From: Enterobacter huaxiensis
GTDB taxonomy: Bacteria; Pseudomonadota; Gammaproteobacteria; Enterobacterales; Enterobacteriaceae
Length of the DNA stretch: 64,000 bases
NCBI RefSeq assembly: GCF_003594935.2
Contig: NZ_CP043342.1
Coordinates: 1,240,001 to 1,304,000 of the forward strand
Direction: 5' to 3'
This document shows, one piece after another, positions 42,533-51,784 of this stretch (positions are counted from its first letter, which is position 1; each line of letters begins with the position of its first letter). The notes below the pieces were generated by a model. It was given only the letters and a program-made list of their open reading frames with translations. It was not told the origin of the DNA and did no database searches. Made by a program: the position numbers and the translations under genes.

Positions 42533-44860
42533 ATGCGGATAGCACGTCTGATACGCTCCCGCTGGCTTTGGCTGGCGGGAGCGCTTCTCGTTTTATGGGG
42601 GCTGATCGTTGCCGCCGACCGCCTGTGGCCGCTGCCTCTGAAAGAGGTTAACCCGGCGCGCGTAGTCGTGGATGAAAAGGGAACGCCGCTCTGGCGCTTT
42701 GCGGACAGCGATGGCATCTGGCGTTATCCGGTCACCATTGAAGAGGTCTCCCCCCGCTACCTGGATGCCCTGATCCAGTACGAAGACCGCTGGTTCTGGG
42801 ATCACCCGGGCGTTAACCCGTTCTCGGTGCTGCGCGCCGCCTGGCAGGATCTCTCTTCCGGGAAGGTGGTGTCTGGGGGAAGCACGCTCACCATGCAGGT
42901 GGCGCGCCTGCTGGATCCGCATCCGCGCACCTTCGGCGGCAAAGTTCGACAGCTCTGGCGGGCGATGCAGCTGGAGTGGCACCTCTCCAAGCGCGACATC
43001 CTCACGCTCTATCTCAACCGCGCGCCCTTTGGCGGCACGCTGCAGGGCGTAGGGGCCGCAAGCTGGACCTATCTCGGCAAGCCGCCGTCGCAGCTGAGCT
43101 ATTCTGAGGCCGCGCTGCTGGCGGTATTGCCGCAGGCACCCAGCCGGCTACGCCCGGACCGCTGGCCGGAACGCGCGGAAGCGGCGCGGAATAAAGTACT
43201 CGATCGGATGGTGACGCAGGGCGTCTGGTCTGCAAAACAGGTCCAGGAATCCCGCGAAGAACCGGTATGGCTGGCACCGCGGCAGATGCCACAGCTCGCG
43301 CCCCTCTTTTCACGCATGATGCTCGGTAAAAGCCGCGACACCAAAATTGTTACTACGCTCGATGCGGCCCTGCAGCGGCAGCTTGAAGAACTGGCGCTTA
43401 ACTGGAAATCACGCCTGGCAGAACGAAGCTCGCTGGCGATGATCGTGGTAGATCATACGGATATGAAGGTGCGCGGCTGGGTGGGATCGGTTGATATCAG
43501 CGACGACACGCGTTTTAGCCACGTGGATATGGTCAACGCGATCCGATCCCCGGGATCGGTGCTCAAGCCCTTTATCTACGGTATGGCGCTGGACGACGGC
43601 CTGATCCACCCCGCATCGCTGCTTCAGGACGTTCCGCGAAAAACCGGAGATTACCGGCCGGGTAATTTTGACAGCGGATTTCACGGCCCCGTCAGCATGA
43701 GCGAGGCGCTGGTGCGTTCGCTGAACCTCCCGGCCGTCCAGGTGCTCGAAGCGTTCGGACCAAAACGTTTTGCGGGGATGCTCAGCAACGCAGGCTTGCC
43801 GCTCATACTGCCTTCAGGCGCGCAGCCGAATTTATCGCTGATTTTGGGCGGCGCAGGCGCGCGCCTGTCGGATATCACCGCGGCGTACAGCGCCTTTGCC
43901 CGACACGGAAAGGCGGGGCGACTGCGCGTCCAGCCGGGCGATCCGCTGCTCGAACGTCCGCTGCTCTCGCCTGGCTCGGCGTGGATCATTCGCCGTATTC
44001 TGGCTAATGAGGCTCAGCCGCTACCGGATGGCGCGCTGCCGCAGATAGCGCCTCTGGCATGGAAAACCGGCACCAGCTATGGCTACCGCGACGCGTGGGC
44101 CGTCGGGTTGAATGCCCGTTACGTCATTGGCATCTGGACGGGGCGACCAGATGGGACACCGGTGGCGGGTCAGTTTGGTTTTGCGAGTGCGGTGCCGCTG
44201 ATGAACCAGGTCAATAACCTGCTTCAGTCTCGCTCGACGGTTGATGAGGCGCGCCTGCCGCGCGATCCTCGCCCGGACAGCGTAGGGCGGGGGGTGATCT
44301 GCTGGCCGGGCGGTCAGTCGCTGCCGGAAGGCAGTGAAAACTGTCGTCGTCGCCTGTCCACCTGGCTGCTGGACGGCAGCGAGCCCCCAACGCTGTTGCT
44401 GCCGGAGCAGGAGGGCATTCGTGGGATCCGCTTCCCCGTCTGGCTGGATAAAGCAGGCAAGCGCGTGGCGGCAGATTGCCCGGATGCCACCGAAAAAATG
44501 CTCGATGTCTGGCCGCTGCCGCTTGAGCCGTGGTTGCCCGCAGGGGAAAAAAGGGCGGCGCGTCTCCCTGCTTCATCAACGGATTGTCCGCCTCAGGACA
44601 GCAGCAACGCTGCGCCGCTGATGATTTCGGGCGTCAGAGAGGGGGCGGTCATTAAACGTCTTCCAGGCGAAGAAAATATGACCCTTTCTCTTACGACTAC
44701 GGGAGGAGAAGGGCAGCGCTGGTGGTTTTTAAACGGCGAACCTCTGGAGGGGCGTCAAAAAAACTATTCATTGAAATTATATTTGCCGGGTAATTATCAA
44801 TTAGTTGTATTGGATGAATCTGGCCAGACGGCCACGGTTAATTTTGAGTTAAATCGCTAA
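42533..44860 (+). CDS. pbpC: Penicillin-binding protein 1C
   Basis: A 775-residue bifunctional peptidoglycan synthase (E. coli 770). A membrane anchor (about 10-28) is followed by the GT51 glycosyltransferase domain (EDRWFWDHPGVNPFS, GGSTLTMQVARL), the transpeptidase domain with the active serine near residue 342 in SVLKPF and KTGTS, and a C-terminal BiPBP domain. The start at 42533 is one base after the yfhM stop. The last 100 bases are markedly AT-rich compared with the rest of the gene. Confidence 0.96.
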   Translation: MRIARLIRSRWLWLAGALLVLWGLIVAADRLWPLPLKEVNPARVVVDEKGTPLWRFADSDGIWRYPVTIEEVSPRYLDALIQYEDRWFWDHPGVNPFSVLRAAWQDLSSGKVVSGGSTLTMQVARLLDPHPRTFGGKVRQLWRAMQLEWHLSKRDILTLYLNRAPFGGTLQGVGAASWTYLGKPPSQLSYSEAALLAVLPQAPSRLRPDRWPERAEAARNKVLDRMVTQGVWSAKQVQESREEPVWLAPRQMPQLAPLFSRMMLGKSRDTKIVTTLDAALQRQLEELALNWKSRLAERSSLAMIVVDHTDMKVRGWVGSVDISDDTRFSHVDMVNAIRSPGSVLKPFIYGMALDDGLIHPASLLQDVPRKTGDYRPGNFDSGFHGPVSMSEALVRSLNLPAVQVLEAFGPKRFAGMLSNAGLPLILPSGAQPNLSLILGGAGARLSDITAAYSAFARHGKAGRLRVQPGDPLLERPLLSPGSAWIIRRILANEAQPLPDGALPQIAPLAWKTGTSYGYRDAWAVGLNARYVIGIWTGRPDGTPVAGQFGFASAVPLMNQVNNLLQSRSTVDEARLPRDPRPDSVGRGVICWPGGQSLPEGSENCRRRLSTWLLDGSEPPTLLLPEQEGIRGIRFPVWLDKAGKRVAADCPDATEKMLDVWPLPLEPWLPAGEKRAARLPASSTDCPPQDSSNAAPLMISGVREGAVIKRLPGEENMTLSLTTTGGEGQRWWFLNGEPLEGRQKNYSLKLYLPGNYQLVVLDESGQTATVNFELNR

Positions 44861-44882
44861 GAGTTACTCCAGAAGAGTTATC

Positions 44883-44896
44883 TTGATTATTATCAA
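44883..44896 (+). promoter_or_regulatory. Perfect FNR box upstream of the dms-like operon
   Basis: TTGATTATTATCAA is an exact match to TTGAT-N4-ATCAA. It is centred about 60 bases before the dmsA-like start, consistent with class II activation around -41.5 from a start near 44931. The operon is therefore expected to be induced without oxygen. Confidence 0.88.
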
Positions 44897-44949
44897 ATGC
44901 TCGTTCCGTTAAAAACACGAGAATGCGTTTTTATTTGAAGGAACGAGCA

Positions 44950-47328
44950 ATGAATAAAGATAAAAGTCAGGAAGAAGACTTATCCCCCGGAATTTCTCGT
45001 CGTCATTTTATTCAGGCAGGGTCGGCGCTGGCGACCCTTCCGTTTGTTGTGACGGCAGGAAAAGCCCAGGCAAAGGTTCCGGCTGCAGCAGAGCGTGTGG
45101 CAGAAGAAAAAGTGGTTCAGACGTGCAGTACGTTTGACTGTGGCGGTAAATGCGATATTCGCGCTCACGTTAGCGACGGCGTCGTTACCCGTATTTCTAC
45201 GCGTCCGGATAATGAATTAGATCCTCAAATGCCCGTTATGCGCGCCTGCGTTCGTGGCCGCGCATACCGAAAATTTGTTTACCATCCCGATCGCCTGAAA
45301 TATCCGATGAAGCGCGTGGGAAAACGCGGCGAAGGAAAGTTCGAACGTATTTCCTGGGACGAAGCCACCACGCTTATTGCAAATCAAATAAGAATTATTA
45401 CGCAGAAATATGGCGCGGCGTCACGCTATGTTCATGTGGGAACCGCTGTTTCCGGCGGCACCTTTTCCGGTGATAAAATGGTACGTCGTCTGCTTAATTT
45501 AACCGGCGGCTATCTCGAAAGTTATCATTCAGTCAGTATGGGAAATACCGCAGCCGCCACGCCTTATACCTACGGTACCGCCGCCAGCGGCAATTCTCTG
45601 GATACGTTGTTGGACACCAAACTGGTCATCCTATGGGGACATAACCCCACGGAGACCATCTTCGGCCACAGCAACTATTTCTTCCAGAAAATGAAGCAAA
45701 ACGGCACCCGCTTTATTGTGGTCGATCCCCGCTATTCCGATACCGTTTCATCCCTGGCCGATCAGTGGGTACCGCTGTTGCCGACGACCGATAACGCGCT
45801 GATGGATGCGATGATGTACACCATCGTCACGGAAAATCTGCACGATAGCGAGTTTATCGAACGCTATACCCTCGGCTTTGACGAATCCTCCATGCCTGAA
45901 GGCGTACCGGCCAATGAATCCCTGTTTGCGTACCTGAGCGGCGCCAAAGACGGCGTGGCGAAGACGCCGGAGTGGGCTGAGAAAATCACCCATGTTCCCG
46001 CGCAGACTATCCGCCAGCTGGCGCGCGACTACGCCACCGCGAAACCTGCCGCCCTGATTCAGGGCTGGGGACCGCAGCGCCACAACTGCGGTGAGCGTAC
46101 CGCTCGCGGCTCTACTCTGCTGGCGACGCTGACCGGTAACGTCGGGGTGAAGGGGGGCTGGGCGGCGGGCTATGGCGGTTGCGCTAACCGGAAATTTGCG
46201 GCGGGCCCCGAGATGCCTGATAACCCGGTGAAAGCCAAAATATCGGTGATGAACTGGGTACAGGCCGCTGATGATGCGTCAAAGGTGACGCCGGATGTCG
46301 GCCTGAAGGATGCGGAAAAGCTCAACAGCAATATTCGTATTCTTTTCTCGCTGGCGGGCAACTACCTGGCGAACCAGAACCCCGATCTTCACCAGGCCAC
46401 GCGCGTTCTGGAAGACGAGTCGAAAATTCAGTTTATCGTCGCAAGCGATCTGTTCATGACGCCAAGCGCGAAATATGCCGATCTGCTGCTGCCGGAAACC
46501 AGCTTTATGGAGCGCTGGAACATTGGGGAAACCTGGGGCACGGCAAGCTATCTCATCCTTTCAGAAAAACTGATCGAACCCGAATTTGAACGCCGTTCGG
46601 ACTACGACTGGCTGCGCGACGTTGCCGCTAAGCTGGGCGTCGAGCAGGCATTCAGCGAGGGTCGGGACGAGAAGGGCTGGATTGAGCACATCTGGGAGCA
46701 GACGCGGCTGGCAATGCCGGACGAAAATCTTCCCGACTTCGCAACGCTGCAAAAGATGCGTCAGCATCTGTTCAAAAGCGCGCCGTACGTCGCCTTTGAG
46801 GACAATATTCGCGATCCGCAAAATCACCCGTTCCCGACGCCGTCCGGAAAAATTGAGATCTTCTCGAAGCGTCTGTACGACATGCACCATCCGGAGATCC
46901 CGGCGCTGTCGCACTACGTGCCTGCCCATGAGGGGCCGGAAGATGCGCTGGGGAAAACCTTCCCGCTGCAGCTGATTACCTGGAAAGGGAAAAACCGCGC
47001 CAATTCGACGCAGTATGCCAACCCGTGGCTGATTGAGGCGCAGCAGCAGAAGCTGTGGATTAACCCGCAGGATGCACAACAGCGCGGTATAGCACAGGGC
47101 GACGCCGTGCGTATCCATAACGCCCGCGGCGTATGCGAGATCCCCGCAGAGGTGACGCCGCGCATTATTCCGGGCGTGGTAGCGATGCAGGCGGGTGCCT
47201 GGTGGCAGCCGGACGAGCAGGGCGTGGATAAAGGCGGCTGCGCGAACGTGCTCAGCTCCGCCCGCATTACCGCGCTGGCGAAAGGGAATTCACATCAAAC
47301 CATGCTGGTGGAGGTAGCAAAAGCATGA
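44950..47328 (+). CDS. DmsA-like molybdopterin oxidoreductase catalytic subunit
   Basis: A 792-residue periplasmic enzyme of the DMSO reductase family. Residues 1-40 hold a Tat signal with SRRHFIQAG. An N-terminal [4Fe-4S] motif follows with Cys-x4-Cys-x3-Cys (CSTFDCGGKC) and a later RACVRGRA; E. coli DmsA has Cys-x3-Cys-x3-Cys. The segment GGYLESYHSVSMGN aligns with the DmsA region carrying the serine ligand of Mo, and the serine is kept. Bis-MGD binding motifs continue to the C-terminus. The start at 44950 has AAGGA upstream. Its substrate (DMSO, TMAO or another oxide) is not known. Salmonella has a similar cluster at this location, as I recall. Confidence 0.9.
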   Translation: MNKDKSQEEDLSPGISRRHFIQAGSALATLPFVVTAGKAQAKVPAAAERVAEEKVVQTCSTFDCGGKCDIRAHVSDGVVTRISTRPDNELDPQMPVMRACVRGRAYRKFVYHPDRLKYPMKRVGKRGEGKFERISWDEATTLIANQIRIITQKYGAASRYVHVGTAVSGGTFSGDKMVRRLLNLTGGYLESYHSVSMGNTAAATPYTYGTAASGNSLDTLLDTKLVILWGHNPTETIFGHSNYFFQKMKQNGTRFIVVDPRYSDTVSSLADQWVPLLPTTDNALMDAMMYTIVTENLHDSEFIERYTLGFDESSMPEGVPANESLFAYLSGAKDGVAKTPEWAEKITHVPAQTIRQLARDYATAKPAALIQGWGPQRHNCGERTARGSTLLATLTGNVGVKGGWAAGYGGCANRKFAAGPEMPDNPVKAKISVMNWVQAADDASKVTPDVGLKDAEKLNSNIRILFSLAGNYLANQNPDLHQATRVLEDESKIQFIVASDLFMTPSAKYADLLLPETSFMERWNIGETWGTASYLILSEKLIEPEFERRSDYDWLRDVAAKLGVEQAFSEGRDEKGWIEHIWEQTRLAMPDENLPDFATLQKMRQHLFKSAPYVAFEDNIRDPQNHPFPTPSGKIEIFSKRLYDMHHPEIPALSHYVPAHEGPEDALGKTFPLQLITWKGKNRANSTQYANPWLIEAQQQKLWINPQDAQQRGIAQGDAVRIHNARGVCEIPAEVTPRIIPGVVAMQAGAWWQPDEQGVDKGGCANVLSSARITALAKGNSHQTMLVEVAKA

Positions 47329-47954
47329 GTCAGTTCAAACACTATGCGCCGGTCAGCGACAAACAGCTGGGCTTTTATATTGACTCGTCACGCTGCTCAG
47401 GGTGCAAGGCCTGCCAGGTGGCCTGCAAGGACAAAAACAACCTTGAAGTCGGGCGTCGTTTTCGCCGCGTGTATGAGGTTCACGGCGGAAGCTTCATTCC
47501 GACCGGGCAGGGCGGGGTAAGCAATAACGTTTTTGCCTATACGCTCTCTATTTCCTGCAACCACTGCGCGGATCCCATCTGCACCAAAAACTGTCCAACC
47601 ACAGCCATGCACAAGCGGCCGGGGGATGGCATCGTGCGCGTTGATACGGACAAGTGCGTCGGCTGCGGCTACTGTGCCTGGTCATGCCCTTACGGCGCGC
47701 CGCAGCTCAACGAGCAGACCGGGCAGATGTCGAAATGCGATTTCTGCGTGGATCTGCAGGCTAAGGGGGAACAGCCGGTATGCGTGGCAACCTGTCCGCT
47801 GGAGGCGATCAAATTCGGTCCAATAGATGAGCTGCGGGCGAAGTACGGTGCGCTCTGCGATGTGAAAGGCCTGCCTGAATCATCAATAACCCAGCCGAAC
47901 CTGGTCATCAACGCGCATCAGGGCGCTGAGAAAGAGGATAAACGCCATGCATGA
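47325..47954 (+). CDS. DmsB-like four-cluster Fe-S subunit
   Basis: A 209-residue electron-transfer subunit (E. coli DmsB 205). Four [4Fe-4S] cysteine groups are visible: CSGCKACQVACKD, CNHCADPICTKNCP, CVGCGYCAWSCPYG and CDFCVDLQAKGEQPVCVATCP. It passes electrons from the membrane subunit to the catalytic subunit. It overlaps the catalytic gene by four bases (ATGA). Confidence 0.95.
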   Translation: MSQFKHYAPVSDKQLGFYIDSSRCSGCKACQVACKDKNNLEVGRRFRRVYEVHGGSFIPTGQGGVSNNVFAYTLSISCNHCADPICTKNCPTTAMHKRPGDGIVRVDTDKCVGCGYCAWSCPYGAPQLNEQTGQMSKCDFCVDLQAKGEQPVCVATCPLEAIKFGPIDELRAKYGALCDVKGLPESSITQPNLVINAHQGAEKEDKRHA

Positions 47955-48726
47955 GTTACCGCTGCTGATTTTTACGCTGTTCCTGCAGGGATCGGTTGGC
48001 GTTACGCTCTGGCTGGCGTTTGGCAGCGTGAACTCTTCGCCGCGCAGCGTGATGTTCGCCGCCGCGGGGGCGTTTGTGCTCGCCAGCCTTGGGCTTCTCG
48101 CCTCGGCGCTGCATATGGGTTACCCGCTCAATGCCCTTAACGCGCTGCGCCATGTTTCCAGCTCCTGGCTGAGCCGTGAAATCATTTTTGCCAGCCTCTA
48201 TCTGGCGGCGCTGGGCCTTGCAGTTCTGCTCTTGTTTGCGGATAAGCCCAGCTGGAGGCTGCTATTGGTTGCTGCGGGTATTATTGGGCTGGTGGATGTG
48301 TTCTGCATGGCGCAAATCTACATGCACGCTTCCGTCGTGACGTGGCAGCATCTGAATACGCTGGTGCTGTTTATGGGATCGGTAGGGATTGTGGGCTCGG
48401 CCTGTATGGCTGCAAGCGCAAAAAATTACCGCGCTGCGGTCGCGATTGTCGTTCTGCTGGTCCTTGTACGTCTGCTTATGCAACCCGTCTGGCTGGCCGA
48501 CATTTACGCCGCTGACAGCAGCGTCGTGACGTTCCCGCACACTCCCTTGCTGATGCTAGAACAGCTTCGCGCTGTGCATCTGCTGAGCTGGTGCGTCTCC
48601 GTTCTCGGCATGCTCTGCTTCGCTGTGGGTGGGCTGAAGTCCGCGCGCGGTACGATGCTGATCGGGAGCGCGCTGCTGATTGTCGGTGAGCTGATGCTGC
48701 GCTTCGTTTTCTTCAGTATCGGCTGA
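47947..48726 (+). CDS. DmsC-like membrane anchor subunit
   Basis: A 259-residue protein with about eight hydrophobic helices, the usual form of DmsC, which anchors the enzyme and oxidises menaquinol. It begins MHELPLLIFTLFLQGSVGVTLW, typical of the family. It overlaps the DmsB-like gene by eight bases and the next gene by one. Confidence 0.93.
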   Translation: MHELPLLIFTLFLQGSVGVTLWLAFGSVNSSPRSVMFAAAGAFVLASLGLLASALHMGYPLNALNALRHVSSSWLSREIIFASLYLAALGLAVLLLFADKPSWRLLLVAAGIIGLVDVFCMAQIYMHASVVTWQHLNTLVLFMGSVGIVGSACMAASAKNYRAAVAIVVLLVLVRLLMQPVWLADIYAADSSVVTFPHTPLLMLEQLRAVHLLSWCVSVLGMLCFAVGGLKSARGTMLIGSALLIVGELMLRFVFFSIG

Positions 48727-49601
48727 TGGTGGCTCTGAGCTTTGGCCCGGCGATGGACGTGACGCAGGAATGCGTCCGTCGCCGCTTTCGCCACGCCTCC
48801 TGTCGTGCCTGTGCGGACGTTTGTCCCGCGCAGGTCTTCTCGTTTTCGGATACCGGCGTCCTGATAGAGGAAAGCTTTTGCATAGAATGCGGTGACTGCC
48901 TGTTTGTCTGCCCGACAGAGGCGATTACCGGCATCGCGCCGCGAAAACGCTTTCGCCTGGGCGATACGCTCGTTGGGCCATTCACCGCGCGAGCGCCGAC
49001 GATAGATGAACTGCTGCTCTGGCACGCCGTATTCGGCGTTCGCTGTATCAGCCTCGAAGCGGAGCAGTATCCTGGCTGGATGATGGCGCTAGCAGGGCTC
49101 AACCTGGCGCTGCGTCGTCGCGGTGAAGCCGTCTGGGGCTTCAGGTCCCGGCAGAAATGTGAGGTTAACGCCGCGCGTCGGGCGCTTATTCATATTCCGC
49201 AAGAGGAGGTTACGGCCTGCGCCGTGCCGCAGGGTAAGCGGATGCAGCGCAAGGCTTTCCCGGGAATAAGTGAATCAGACATCGTCGTCGATGCGGGAAA
49301 ATGCGCGCTGTGCGGGGCCTGCTGGCGAAGCTGTACTGAAAACGCGATTCGCTTTGAGCAGAACACGCTGGTCATCGAGGCCGCACGCTGTACCGGCTGC
49401 GGTGCCTGCGAGGCGGTATGTCAGCACGGCTCGCTTACGGTCGCTAACAAAGAAGCACAGGCAACGATAACAACGCACCCGGCGTTGGCGGCCACCTGTA
49501 CCGCGTGTCACCGTCCGTTCTGGTCATTTCATCCTGAGCAGAAGCAGTGCGCGCTTTGCCTACACCACCCGCACGGCATGAGAAACCCGGACTGTTGCTA
49601 A
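48726..49601 (+). CDS. Polyferredoxin-like protein of the dms-like operon
   Basis: A 291-residue protein with no signal peptide. It has an N-terminal ferredoxin unit in which the first motif is His23-x2-Cys26-x2-Cys29-x3-Cys33-Pro (the usual first Cys is His) and the second is complete (Cys52, 55, 58, 62). A middle region of about 120 residues has no recognised motif. A second ferredoxin unit has Cys193, 196, 199, 203 and Cys222, 225, 228, 232, followed by a zinc-ribbon-like pair CxxC at 258/261 and 275/278. It overlaps dmsC by one base (TGATG). It resembles NapF-type cytoplasmic ferredoxins; a role in maturation or electron supply is inferred. A DmsD chaperone gene is absent. Confidence 0.75.
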   Translation: MVALSFGPAMDVTQECVRRRFRHASCRACADVCPAQVFSFSDTGVLIEESFCIECGDCLFVCPTEAITGIAPRKRFRLGDTLVGPFTARAPTIDELLLWHAVFGVRCISLEAEQYPGWMMALAGLNLALRRRGEAVWGFRSRQKCEVNAARRALIHIPQEEVTACAVPQGKRMQRKAFPGISESDIVVDAGKCALCGACWRSCTENAIRFEQNTLVIEAARCTGCGACEAVCQHGSLTVANKEAQATITTHPALAATCTACHRPFWSFHPEQKQCALCLHHPHGMRNPDCC

Positions 49602-49661
49602 TCTTCGTCTCATTTTAAAAAAATGTTATGTGGAACCATAGGCAATGGCGCTATTGCTCAT

Positions 49662-49667
49662 TATAAT
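49662..49667 (+). promoter_or_regulatory. Candidate -10 element for ndk
   Basis: A consensus TATAAT at 49662-49667 lies about 57 bases before the ndk start. The -35 at normal spacing is poor. Confidence 0.4.
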
Positions 49668-49723
49668 CCGCGCCACACCATACTCCGGTATGCAAAACAA
49701 CAGAACATTTGACAGAGGTTATC

Positions 49724-50155
49724 ATGGCTATTGAACGTACTTTTTCCATCATCAAGCCAAACGCGGTGGCAAAAAACGTTATTGGCAGCATCTTCTCTCG
49801 CTTTGAATCAGCAGGGTTTAAGATCGTTGGCACCAAAATGCTGCACCTGACCGTTGAGCAGGCGCGCGGCTTCTACGCTGAACACGAAGGTCGTCCATTC
49901 TTCGACGGCCTGGTTGAGTTCATGACCTCTGGCCCAATCGTGGTATCCGTGCTGGAAGGCGAAAACGCCGTTCAGCGTCATCGCGACCTGCTGGGTGCAA
50001 CCAACCCGGACAACGCGCTGGCAGGCACTCTGCGCGCTGACTACGCGGACAGCTTCACCGAGAACGGCACCCACGGCTCTGACTCCGTGGAATCTGCTGC
50101 GCGCGAAATCGCCTTCTTCTTCGCTGAAGGCGAAGTGTGTCCACGTACCCGTTAA
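49724..50155 (+). CDS. ndk: Nucleoside diphosphate kinase
   Basis: A 143-residue enzyme, same length as in E. coli. It transfers the gamma phosphate of ATP to nucleoside diphosphates, balancing the triphosphate pool. The phosphohistidine is in the conserved NGTHGSDS motif. The start at 49724 (MAIERTFS) has AGAGG upstream; a TTG 15 bases earlier is in frame but not conserved. Confidence 0.98.
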   Translation: MAIERTFSIIKPNAVAKNVIGSIFSRFESAGFKIVGTKMLHLTVEQARGFYAEHEGRPFFDGLVEFMTSGPIVVSVLEGENAVQRHRDLLGATNPDNALAGTLRADYADSFTENGTHGSDSVESAAREIAFFFAEGEVCPRTR

Positions 50156-50236
50156 TTTAACGGTTTCGTTGACACATTAATTTCGTAAATGCCGCGTGCA
50201 AACGTGGCATCCCTGCGCCAGACTTTGTACAATGCA

Positions 50237-50278
50237 ACGCCCCGGACGAGCAGACTGCTTACCGGGGCGTTTCTTTTC
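50237..50278 (+). terminator. Terminator between ndk and rlmN
   Basis: ACGCCCCGG (50237-50245) pairs with CCGGGGCGT (50262-50270), with a smaller inner stem AGCAG/CTGCT, and is followed by TTTCTTTT. It lies about 50 bases upstream of rlmN, so could also act as a leader element. Confidence 0.75.
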
Positions 50279-50324
50279 AACCCTCCACGGGCCATAACGT
50301 GTAACAACGAGGCCGGAAAAAATT

Positions 50325-51491
50325 ATGTCTGAATTAGTGAATACCTCCGAAGTCGCCACTCCTGCGGTTCCAAATAAAAATGGAAAAATCAACCTGCTGG
50401 ATCTGAACCGTCAGCAGATGCGCGAGTTCTTCAAAGATATGGGTGAGAAACCGTTCCGTGCCGATCAGGTCATGAAATGGATGTATCACTACTGCAGCGA
50501 CAACTTTGATGACATGACTGACATCAATAAAGTGCTGCGCAACAAGCTCAAAGAAGTGGCTGAAATCCGCGCCCCTGAGGTCGTGGAAGAACAGCGCTCT
50601 TCCGACGGCACCATCAAGTGGGCGATTGCGGTTGGCGACCAGCGCGTTGAAACCGTCTACATCCCGGAAGATGACCGCGCCACGCTGTGCGTATCATCCC
50701 AGGTGGGCTGTGCGCTGGAGTGCAAATTCTGCTCGACTGCTCAGCAAGGTTTTAACCGCAACCTGCGCGTGTCCGAAATTATCGGCCAGGTGTGGCGCGC
50801 CGCGAAAATCGTCGGTGCGGCAAAAGTGACCGGCACCCGCCCAATTACCAACGTGGTGATGATGGGGATGGGCGAGCCGCTGCTGAACCTGACCAACGTG
50901 GTTCCGGCGATGGAAATCATGCTCGACGACTTCGGCTTTGGTTTGTCCAAGCGTCGCGTAACGCTCTCTACCTCTGGCGTAGTGCCTGCGCTGGATAAGC
51001 TGGGCGACATGATTGACGTGGCGCTGGCCATCTCACTGCATGCCCCGAACGATGCCATCCGTGACGAAATTGTACCGATCAACAAAAAGTACAATATCGA
51101 AACCTTCCTCTCCGGTGTTCGCCGTTACCTGGAAAAATCCAATGCGAACCAGGGCCGCGTGACCATCGAATACGTGATGCTGGATCACGTCAACGACGGC
51201 ACCGAGCACGCGCACGAGCTGGCAGAGCTGCTGAAAGATACGCCGTGTAAGATCAACCTGATCCCATGGAACCCGTTCCCGGGCGCGCCGTATGGCCGTA
51301 GCTCGAACAGCCGTATCGATCGCTTCTCGAAAGTGCTGATGGAGTACGGTTTCACCACTATCGTGCGTAAAACGCGCGGTGATGATATCGATGCTGCATG
51401 CGGACAGCTGGCGGGCGACGTGATTGACCGAACCAAGCGTACGCTGCGTAAACGTATGCAGGGTGAGACCATCGCGGTCAAAGCTGTTTGA
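50325..51491 (+). CDS. rlmN: Dual 23S rRNA/tRNA adenine-C2 methyltransferase RlmN
   Basis: A 388-residue radical-SAM enzyme (E. coli 384). It methylates C2 of A2503 in 23S rRNA and A37 in several tRNAs. The cluster motif is [14 protein letters not shown] (CxxxCxxC) and the second catalytic cysteine is in [10 protein letters not shown]. The N-terminus is four residues longer than in E. coli in a variable segment. The gene starts at 50325. Confidence 0.98.
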   Translation: MSELVNTSEVATPAVPNKNGKINLLDLNRQQMREFFKDMGEKPFRADQVMKWMYHYCSDNFDDMTDINKVLRNKLKEVAEIRAPEVVEEQRSSDGTIKWAIAVGDQRVETVYIPEDDRATLCVSSQVGCALECKFCSTAQQGFNRNLRVSEIIGQVWRAAKIVGAAKVTGTRPITNVVMMGMGEPLLNLTNVVPAMEIMLDDFGFGLSKRRVTLSTSGVVPALDKLGDMIDVALAISLHAPNDAIRDEIVPINKKYNIETFLSGVRRYLEKSNANQGRVTIEYVMLDHVNDGTEHAHELAELLKDTPCKINLIPWNPFPGAPYGRSSNSRIDRFSKVLMEYGFTTIVRKTRGDDIDAACGQLAGDVIDRTKRTLRKRMQGETIAVKAV

Positions 51492-51784
51492 TTATTATGC
51501 AGTCACGGCGCATTATCTGCGCCGTGAAGCATAATCTGACTGAATAATCAGTCAGATTCGTGATGTTTGATTAATAATTACGGTGCGTTTCATATGACTT
51601 TCGGGCAGTATGTAACGACGTAACAACAGTTTAGCCACGCGGGCAGAGCTGCACTGTCATCTCCGGGCTGACAGTCTTATACTCTCTGTTCAAGCTTAAC
51701 TGACCAGAAGTTTCGCGGTGCGGGTAGCATTGTGACTCACCGGCACCTGAACCCTTATTTTTCACGTACCAGTAGTTGTAGCGA
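51492..51784 (+). other. rlmN-rodZ interval with two strong hairpins
   Basis: This 293-base non-coding stretch contains two adjacent stem-loops (51503-51527 and 51533-51558) near rlmN and a candidate promoter before rodZ with TATACT at 51678-51683 and a weak -35 (TGTCAT at 51655-51660). No gene is credible. Confidence 0.6.
51503..51558. repeat. Two back-to-back stem-loops after rlmN
   Basis: TCACGGCGCA (51503-51512) pairs with TGCGCCGTGA (51518-51527), and AATCTGACTGA (51533-51543) pairs perfectly with TCAGTCAGATT (51548-51558). Neither is followed by a clear T-run, so they may be an mRNA 3' end or protective structures. Confidence 0.65.
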
